Shown: positions 58,275 through 64,000 of the stretch, piece by piece
Numbering within the stretch: the stretch's first letter is position 1
Layout of the letters: each line of letters starts with the position of its first letter
Assembly (NCBI RefSeq): GCF_041200025.1
Contig: NZ_CP165628.1
Span: forward strand, 744,001-808,000
Direction of reading: 5' to 3'
Origin: Rouxiella sp. WC2420
Lineage (GTDB): Bacteria; Pseudomonadota; Gammaproteobacteria; Enterobacterales; Enterobacteriaceae
DNA: 64,000 nucleotides
Notes under the pieces: generated by a model
What the model saw: only the letters and a program-made list of their open reading frames with translations
Told to the model about the DNA's origin: nothing
Database searches by the model: none
Position numbers and translations under genes: made by a program

Positions 58275-58934
58275 ATGACTCAAGATGAATTGAAAAAAGC
58301 GGTAGGTTGGGCTGCGCTGGAGTATGTCACGCCGGGTACTATTGTTGGCGTCGGCACCGGGACAACGGCGGCGCACTTTATCGACGCGCTGGCTTCGATT
58401 AAACATCAGATTGAAGGTGCGGTGTCGAGTTCCGAAGCTTCGACCGCCAAGCTTAAAGCCTACGGCATTCACGTTTTTGATACCAATGAAGTCGATGAGT
58501 TAGACGTTTACGTTGACGGTGCCGACGAGATCAATGGCCACATGCAGATGATCAAAGGCGGCGGCGCGGCGTTGACTCGTGAAAAAATCATCTCTGCCAT
58601 CGCGCGCAAGTTTGTATGCATCGTTGACGCCTCCAAGCAGGTCGACGTGCTGGGTAAATTCCCGCTGCCGGTTGAAGTCATTCCGATGGCTCGCTCCTAC
58701 GTGGCTCGTGAACTGGTCAAACTTGGCGGCTTGCCGGAGTATCGACAGAATGTCGTCACTGACAATGGAAACGTAATCCTCGACGTGCACAATCTGGAAA
58801 TCCTCGACGCCATCGCGCTGGAAAACAAGATCAACAGCATTGCCGGTGTGGTAACCGTCGGCCTGTTTGCCAATCGTGGTGCAGATGTCGCGCTGGTAGG
58901 TACGGCGGACGGCGTTAAAAAAATCGTTAAATAG
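58275..58934 (+). CDS. rpiA: Ribose-5-phosphate isomerase A
   Basis: 219-residue cytoplasmic isomerase of ribose 5-phosphate and ribulose 5-phosphate. Active-site regions are [43 protein letters not shown] and [16 protein letters not shown], with the substrate-site Asp and catalytic Glu/Lys region in place. It works with TktA in the pentose phosphate pathway. It lies between argP and serA as in E. coli. Confidence 0.97.
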   Translation: MTQDELKKAVGWAALEYVTPGTIVGVGTGTTAAHFIDALASIKHQIEGAVSSSEASTAKLKAYGIHVFDTNEVDELDVYVDGADEINGHMQMIKGGGAALTREKIISAIARKFVCIVDASKQVDVLGKFPLPVEVIPMARSYVARELVKLGGLPEYRQNVVTDNGNVILDVHNLEILDAIALENKINSIAGVVTVGLFANRGADVALVGTADGVKKIVK

Positions 58935-59302
58935 TCGTTTTTCGATAAGCAGAAGCTCTGCCTTGATGGCTAGCCATAATGCAATGTTATGAAGATGATA
59001 ATTTTTAGATTGAATCATCTTTTATTTAAAGCGGCGAATTTGGTGACTTATGTCACATAACTGCGCAGTTTTAATGTTTACCTCCGGCATGGCCTGCATT
59101 GTGAGTGTTTAGTTCTGAAAAATGCCAAGCCGCTCAGGGCTTGTGCTATGGGGCAGGCAATCGTTTGTATTGCCCCACGCAAAAATTTTGTTATGTTGAC
59201 TGTGAACTGCATAAAGCAGTGACTTCTGAAGTCTGCATTCAGCATGAAAATCACTTTCGGTATGCATTACTGCCGGTATGAATAAAACAGTAGGGTCGGG
59301 AA
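58935..59302. other. serA upstream region
   Basis: 368 bases without a gene. It has a CRP-like site at 59039-59060 and AT-rich stretches upstream of serA. E. coli serA has CRP- and Lrp-controlled promoters; I cannot place an Lrp site. Confidence 0.5.
59039..59060 (+). promoter_or_regulatory. CRP-like site upstream of serA
   Basis: GGTGA-N6-TCACA (59042-59057), nine of ten half-site positions. A CRP-activated upstream serA promoter is known in E. coli. It lies 246 bases before the start codon. Confidence 0.5.
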
Positions 59303-60541
59303 ATGGCAAAAGTATCACTCGGAAAAGACAAAATTAAGTTTCTGCTGGTTGAAGGTGTTCACCAAAGTGCGATCGACACCCTTCACGCCGCTGGTTATAC
59401 CAATATTGAATTTCATAAAGGAGCGCTGGATACCGAAGCGCTGAAAGAGTCGATCCGTGATGCTCATTTCGTAGGGATCCGATCCCGTACCCAACTGACC
59501 GAAGAAGTCTTTGCCGCTGCTGAAAAACTGGTTGCCGTCGGTTGTTTCTGTATCGGCACCAACCAGGTAAGCCTGAACTCTGCGACCAAGCGCGGTATTC
59601 CCGTGTTCAACGCGCCGTTCTCCAACACCCGTTCTGTAGCAGAAATGGTGCTGGGTGAAATGCTGCTGCTGATGCGTGGTATTCCTGCAGCCAACGCCAA
59701 AGCACACCGCGGTATCTGGAACAAACTTGCTGTAGGTTCTTATGAAGCGCGTGGCAAGCGTCTGGGCATCATTGGTTACGGCCACATCGGCACTCAGCTC
59801 GGCATCCTGGCGGAAGGCCTGGGCATGCGCGTTTTCTTCTATGACACCGAAAGCAAACTGCCACTGGGCAACGCGCAACAGATCCCGACACTGAATGAAT
59901 TGCTGAATACCAGCGATGTCGTGACCCTGCACGTGCCAGAAACCGCTAATACCAAAGACATGATTAGCGTAGAACAGCTGGCACAGATGAAACCGGGCTC
60001 ACTGCTGATCAACGCCTCACGCGGCACGGTTATTGATATCCCGGCGCTGTGTGAATCGCTGCGCAGCAAGCATCTTTCTGGCGCGGCTATCGACGTATTC
60101 CCTGAAGAGCCAGCGACTAACAGCGATCCGTTTATTTCACCATTGTGTGAATTCGATAACGTGATCCTGACTCCGCACATTGGTGGTTCTACCATGGAAG
60201 CGCAGGAAGGTATTGGTCTGGAAGTGGCGGGTAAACTGGCGAAATACTCTGACAACGGTTCAACGCTGTCAGCGGTTAACTTCCCGGAAGCTTCGCTGCC
60301 GATGCACGGCAAAAATGCCAGTCGCCTGTTGCACATCCACGAAAACCGTCCTGGCATGCTGACCAGCATCAACAAAATCTTCGCCGAGCAGGGTATCAAC
60401 ATTGCCGCTCAGTATCTGCAAACCAGCCCTGAAGTGGGCTACGTGGTTATCGACGTTGAAGCCGACGTTGAAACGGTCGACACCGCATTGCAGCTGATGA
60501 AAGGCATTCCGGGCACCATTCGTGCTCGCCTGCTGTACTAA
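59303..60541 (+). CDS. serA: D-3-phosphoglycerate dehydrogenase
   Basis: 412-residue first enzyme of serine synthesis. The substrate domain is FVGIRSRTQLTEEVF. The NAD-binding motif is LGIIGYGHIGTQLGILAEGLGM. Catalytic parts are NASRGTVIDIPAL and ILTPHIGGSTMEAQEGIG. A C-terminal ACT domain (HENRPGMLTSINKIFAEQGINIAAQYLQT) gives serine feedback inhibition. Length is as in E. coli. It is single, with its own terminator. Confidence 0.98.
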   Translation: MAKVSLGKDKIKFLLVEGVHQSAIDTLHAAGYTNIEFHKGALDTEALKESIRDAHFVGIRSRTQLTEEVFAAAEKLVAVGCFCIGTNQVSLNSATKRGIPVFNAPFSNTRSVAEMVLGEMLLLMRGIPAANAKAHRGIWNKLAVGSYEARGKRLGIIGYGHIGTQLGILAEGLGMRVFFYDTESKLPLGNAQQIPTLNELLNTSDVVTLHVPETANTKDMISVEQLAQMKPGSLLINASRGTVIDIPALCESLRSKHLSGAAIDVFPEEPATNSDPFISPLCEFDNVILTPHIGGSTMEAQEGIGLEVAGKLAKYSDNGSTLSAVNFPEASLPMHGKNASRLLHIHENRPGMLTSINKIFAEQGINIAAQYLQTSPEVGYVVIDVEADVETVDTALQLMKGIPGTIRARLLY

Positions 60542-60580
60542 TCTGCTTAACGCTTGTTCTAAAAATTGTTAAGCAAAACA

Positions 60581-60606
60581 AAAGGGCCTCAATTGAGGCC
60601 CTTTTT
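60581..60606. terminator. Terminator of serA
   Basis: A 24-base perfect palindrome (arm AAAGGGCCTCAA, 60581-60604), followed by T; it also stands just past the converging ygfA stop. Confidence 0.93.
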
Positions 60607-60618
60607 GCATTCCAGCGT

Positions 60619-61221
60619 TTAGCTTATCCACTGCCAGCTGTGATTTGGGGTGAGAATTTCCGGTAGCGGAATGTCCCACTCTTCGCTAGGCAGTGTGTCA
60701 ACCTGTTGACAGTCATGGGCAATGCCGATCGGATAGGGGCCTTTTTCGCGCCAGTTTTGCAGGGTGCGATCGTAAAAGCCACCGCCCATGCCGAGCCGTT
60801 GACCGGTTGAGTCAAAGGCGACCAGCGGTGTCAGGATGATATCCAGTTCGCCGAGCGGCAAAATCTCGCGAACGTCCAGCTCCGGCTCGAAAATATTCAG
60901 ACGATTCCGTACCAGTTTGGTGCCAGGACGGTAGTTTAAGAACAGTAAATGTCCCTCGGTGAATGGATGCAGCACTGGAAGACACAGTCGTTTGCCGTCT
61001 TGCCACAGGCGGTCGATCAGCGGAGAAGTGTCGAGTTCGCCATCAAACGACAGGAACACTGACAGCGTTTTAGCTTGCTGAACTTTGGGATGACGGGCAA
61101 TACGCTGAGTTGCCTGAAAGGCAAAGACTTGCTGTTGCTGCTGGGTAAGTTGTTTTCTGCGCTGACGTACTTCGGTACGAATCGCCTGCCTGACCAGCGC
61201 GTGTTGAGCTGTAAAAGACAT
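60619..61221 (-). CDS. ygfA: 5-formyltetrahydrofolate cyclo-ligase
   Basis: 200-residue enzyme converting 5-formyl-THF to methenyl-THF with ATP. The ATG at 61221 (MSFTAQHALVRQAIRTEVRQRRKQLT) is used; the frame runs upstream into the 6S RNA sequence but that extension is not protein-like. Family motifs are VFLSFDGELDTSPLI, LDIILTPLVAFDSTGQRLGMGGGFYDRTL and PIGIAHDCQQVD. It lies downstream of 6S RNA on the same strand, the conserved ssrS-ygfA transcript. In E. coli ygfA is linked to persister formation. Confidence 0.94.
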   Translation of the reverse strand: MSFTAQHALVRQAIRTEVRQRRKQLTQQQQQVFAFQATQRIARHPKVQQAKTLSVFLSFDGELDTSPLIDRLWQDGKRLCLPVLHPFTEGHLLFLNYRPGTKLVRNRLNIFEPELDVREILPLGELDIILTPLVAFDSTGQRLGMGGGFYDRTLQNWREKGPYPIGIAHDCQQVDTLPSEEWDIPLPEILTPNHSWQWIS

Positions 61222-61258
61222 AGAGAAAGCCAGAGAAAATATTGCAGGGGAGAAAGGG

Positions 61259-61440
61259 GAATCTCCGAGATGCCGCCGCAGGCTGTAACCCTTGAACCCA
61301 TGGTTCAAGGTGAACGTTCAGTCACAATCTTTAGGCTTCTCGGCGGACCGAGCATGCGCACCGATTGCGGATCATCACATTCTGTTGGTACTAATTATCG
61401 GCTCAGGGGACGGGCCCGCTGGCAAACATCTCAGAGAAAT
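61259..61440 (-). ncRNA. ssrS: 6S RNA
   Basis: Read leftward from 61440 the sequence begins ATTTCTCTGAGATGTTTGCC, then AGCGGGCC and CCCCTGAGCCGATA, and ends with CTTGAACC, GGGTTCAAGGGTTACAGCC and CGGCATCTCGGAGATTC. These match remembered E. coli 6S RNA, including both closing-stem strands. Length is about 182 nt. 6S RNA mimics an open promoter, binds sigma-70 RNA polymerase and lowers transcription in stationary phase. It is flanked by zapA upstream and ygfA downstream, the universal enterobacterial arrangement. Confidence 0.95.
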
Positions 61441-61500
61441 TTTGTATTCTTACTGTGGACACAGTCTCTCATAGAAAGAGATAAATATCAACAGCTTGAC

Positions 61501-61830
61501 TTATTCGAAAGGCGCCCCTTCACGTTCAGTGATGCGTCCTTGTTCGAGCAAAGCCTGCTCGATGGTTTGTTGCAACATCCGAATACGCTGTTCCATATTG
61601 GAGGCATAATCGCGAGTTTTCAAGCGTTCTTGAGCAAGTTCGTGACAGACGTTCAATGCCGCGATAAATACTAGTTGCTCTGTATTTGTGACTCTAGTGC
61701 GAACTTTAAGATCTTGCAACCGCTGATTAAGATCCTCTGCAGCCATGTTCAACGCTTCTTGTTGTTCTGGCGGACAATTTACTCTTAATGAGCGACCAAA
61801 AATTTGTATATCTACCGGTTGTGCAGACAT
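61501..61830 (-). CDS. zapA: Cell division protein ZapA
   Basis: 109-residue cytoplasmic protein that crosslinks FtsZ filaments at the division site. The ATG at 61830, with AAGGTGGC upstream, gives [34 protein letters not shown], followed by a long C-terminal coiled coil (about 65-105). It is upstream of 6S RNA on the same strand and divergent from ygfB. Confidence 0.96.
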   Translation of the reverse strand: MSAQPVDIQIFGRSLRVNCPPEQQEALNMAAEDLNQRLQDLKVRTRVTNTEQLVFIAALNVCHELAQERLKTRDYASNMEQRIRMLQQTIEQALLEQGRITEREGAPFE

Positions 61831-62036
61831 GCCACCTTCCTGCCATATTATTCGCCGGCCTCCGATTGAAACACTGCCGAAACGCACAGGACATCGAAAG
61901 CGGGCGCAACTATATATACCTCACTCCTGATTTGCAACGCCGTTAAGCACTTAAGCATAGCGAGCTAATCTGGTACTGAGACTTGCCTTGGTGGTAGCAT
62001 AACACGAACTTAACCTGCCAACGATGGCGAATGCGC

Positions 62037-62609
62037 ATGTCTATTGAGAATACCTATCCAAACTATGATTCGCTGAATCAAAGCCTGAAACAGCAGTCCG
62101 TAGCCTTGACCCCGGCAGAAATGCACGGGCTTATCAGTGGTTTACTTTGCGGCGGCAACCGTGACGGCAGCTGGCTGACGATGGTGCATGACCTGACCAA
62201 CGAGGGGATGGCTTTTAGCCACCAGTTGGCCGATATGCTTCAACAATTGCGAAAAATCACCGCCGATACGCTGGAGGACGACAGCTTTGAATTTAAGATG
62301 CTGATGCCCTCTGACGATACCAGCGTTTTCGAACGCGCCGATGCGCTGGCTGGCTGGGTCAACCATTTCCTGCTGGGCCTCGGCATGATGCAGCCCAAGC
62401 TTGCCAAAGTTAAAGGCGAAGTCGGCGAAGCCATTGATGACCTGCGCAGTATTGGTCAGTTGGGCTACGATGATGACGAAGATCAGGAGATGCTGGCTCA
62501 GTCACTGGAAGAGGTCGTCGAATACGTTCGCGTGGCTTCAATCCTTTGCTTTGGCGAATTTAGCCGCAGCCATCCGACGGCACCCGAGAATCAGCGTACC
62601 CTGCATTAA
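62037..62609 (+). CDS. ygfB: YecA/YgfB family protein
   Basis: 190-residue UPF0149 protein. The second ATG (62037, [15 protein letters not shown]) matches the E. coli start; another in-frame ATG lies six bases upstream. Family marks are [42 protein letters not shown] and an acidic stretch [11 protein letters not shown]. The molecular function is not established. pepP follows 77 bases later, so the two are probably cotranscribed. Confidence 0.95.
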   Translation: MSIENTYPNYDSLNQSLKQQSVALTPAEMHGLISGLLCGGNRDGSWLTMVHDLTNEGMAFSHQLADMLQQLRKITADTLEDDSFEFKMLMPSDDTSVFERADALAGWVNHFLLGLGMMQPKLAKVKGEVGEAIDDLRSIGQLGYDDDEDQEMLAQSLEEVVEYVRVASILCFGEFSRSHPTAPENQRTLH

Positions 62610-62686
62610 TTGCTCAGACTATTGAGCCTTAAGTCCTTACAATAAAAACAGTTAACGTGGATAACATCCGATTTCAGGAGTAGGTG

Positions 62687-64000
62687 ATGACTACAGTGAC
62701 CATTACTCAGCAGGAATACGAGGCTCGTCGTCAGGCACTTATCGCCAAAATGGCCCCCGGCAGCGCGGCAATTATTTTTGCGGCACCGGAGGCAACTCGC
62801 AACGCCGACAGCGAATATCCGTATCGTCAAAGTAGCGATTTTTGGTATCTAACCGGTTTCAACGAGCCAGAAGCGGCGCTGGTGCTGGTAAAAAGCGATG
62901 AAAATCATAATCACTCGGTGCTATTTAATCGAGTACGTGACTTAACCGCCGAGATCTGGTTTGGTCGTCGCCTCGGTCAGGATGCTGCCCCTGCGCATTT
63001 GGGCGTTAGCCGCGCGCTGCCGTTTGATGATATCAACGAGCAGCTGCACCTGCTTTTGAACGGGCTGGACGTGGTTTATCACGCTCAGGGTTATTACGCT
63101 TACGCTGACCGTATTGTCGATTGCGCAATGGAAAAACTGCGCAAGGGTTTTCGCCAGAATCTTTCTGCTCCAGCAACTGTCACCGACTGGCGTCCGTGGG
63201 TGCATGAGATGCGCCTGATCAAATCTCCGCAGGAAATCGCCATTATGCGCCGCGCTGGTGAAATCACCGCCAAAGGCCATACCCGTGCAATGCAAACCTG
63301 CCGAGCCGGTCTGTATGAGTATCATCTTGAGGGCGAAATTCATTATGAATTCAGTCGTCACGGTTCGCGCACGCCGTCTTATAACACTATTGTCGGTAGT
63401 GGAGAAAACGGCTGTATTTTGCATTACACCGAAAATGAATGCGAGCTGCGCAATGGCGATCTGGTGCTGATCGACGCCGGCTGCGAGTACCAGAATTATT
63501 CCGGTGATATCACTCGCACCTTCCCGGTCAGCGGCAAGTTTACTCCGGCACAGCGTCAGGTTTACGACATCGTGCTGGCCTCCGAATACAAGGCGCTGGA
63601 GGTGTTTGGACCGGGCCGCAGCATTCAGGAAGCTACCGAAGCCGCCGTGCGTGTCATGGTTGAGGGATTGGTGGAGATTGGCGTGATGAAAGGTGACGTT
63701 GATCAGCTGATTGCCGAGCAGGCCCACCGCCAGTTCTTTATGCACGGTTTATCTCACTGGCTGGGGTTGGACGTCCACGATGTTGGTAATTACGGCACTG
63801 TCGAGCGCAGCCGCACGCTGGTGCCGGGCATGGTGCTCACCGTTGAGCCGGGCTTGTACATTGCCCCGGACGCCGACGTGCCGGAAGCCTATCGCGGGAT
63901 TGGTATCCGTATTGAAGACGACATTGTGATTACTGAAACGGGTATCGAAATCCTGACTGGCGACGTGGTCAAAGAGGCCGACGATATCGAAGCACTGATG
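62687..64000 (+). CDS. pepP: Xaa-Pro aminopeptidase II, partial at the window edge
   Basis: 438 codons are visible, lacking only the last few residues and the stop (E. coli PepP has 441). AGGAG six bases upstream fixes the ATG at 62687. It removes N-terminal residues before proline. The pita-bread metallopeptidase domain has the manganese ligands in LIDAGCEYQNYSGDITRTF (two Asp), FMHGLSHWLGLDVHD (His), LTVEPGLYI (Glu) and GIRIEDDIVIT (Glu). An N-terminal domain starts TITQQEYEARRQAL. It is in the usual ygfB-pepP-ubiH cluster. Confidence 0.96.
   Translation, partial: MTTVTITQQEYEARRQALIAKMAPGSAAIIFAAPEATRNADSEYPYRQSSDFWYLTGFNEPEAALVLVKSDENHNHSVLFNRVRDLTAEIWFGRRLGQDAAPAHLGVSRALPFDDINEQLHLLLNGLDVVYHAQGYYAYADRIVDCAMEKLRKGFRQNLSAPATVTDWRPWVHEMRLIKSPQEIAIMRRAGEITAKGHTRAMQTCRAGLYEYHLEGEIHYEFSRHGSRTPSYNTIVGSGENGCILHYTENECELRNGDLVLIDAGCEYQNYSGDITRTFPVSGKFTPAQRQVYDIVLASEYKALEVFGPGRSIQEATEAAVRVMVEGLVEIGVMKGDVDQLIAEQAHRQFFMHGLSHWLGLDVHDVGNYGTVERSRTLVPGMVLTVEPGLYIAPDADVPEAYRGIGIRIEDDIVITETGIEILTGDVVKEADDIEALM

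Noticed and set aside
61075-61674. Rightward 199-codon frame across 6S RNA and zapA
   Set aside because: It runs antisense to 6S RNA, ygfA and zapA, all clearly identified.

Overview
The window is enterobacterial chromosome. The gene order speC, mltC, yggX, mutY, trmB, yggL, (glsB), yggN, hemW, rdgB, yggT, proC, yggS, yggR, ruvX, yqgE, gshB, rsmE, endA, sprT, galP, metK, speA, speB, tktA, epd, pgk, fbaA, mscS, argO, yggE, argP, rpiA, serA, ygfA, 6S RNA, zapA, ygfB, pepP is the conserved backbone known from Escherichia coli and relatives. Protein similarity is high but not E. coli-identical. proC next to yggS, a glsB glutaminase, a membrane gluconate-type dehydrogenase and GH42 galactosidase genes fit a Yersiniaceae-like genus (Rahnella, Rouxiella, Ewingella or Serratia relatives). 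The genus is inference.

Layout. 1-12.3 kb is accessory carbon metabolism: a partial AraC regulator, a GH42 beta-galactosidase and a LacY-type symporter (one leftward operon with a CRP-like site); a three-subunit Tat-exported FAD dehydrogenase with triheme cytochrome and a LacI-type regulator; a tautomerase-fold miniprotein without Pro-1; an old-yellow-enzyme reductase; and a zinc alcohol dehydrogenase. 12.9-35.2 kb is backbone, except for an unrecognised Ser-rich/hydrophobic protein (15.1-16.5 kb) where E. coli has nupG. 35.2-45.2 kb carries polyamine synthesis (yqgB-like, speA, speB) and central metabolism (tktA, epd-pgk-fbaA).

45.3-53.5 kb is an accessory block between fbaA and mscS. It holds a phenylalanine-type permease plus a periplasmic cyclohexadienyl dehydratase (pheP-like/pheC), and a lacI-lacZ-lacY locus with a CRP site, core promoter, operator O1 and the intragenic operator O2 recognisable, but without lacA. 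54.6-55.4 kb is a secreted-protein gene interrupted by two in-frame TAA codons. 55.8-64 kb is backbone again, ending inside pepP.

Together the accessory genes give two unrelated beta-galactosidase/symporter systems with different regulators, periplasmic sugar(acid) oxidation feeding the quinone pool, galactose uptake through GalP under predicted GalR/CRP control, and a possible periplasmic route to phenylalanine. Evidence comes from reading the sequence and from remembered family sequences; no search was run.
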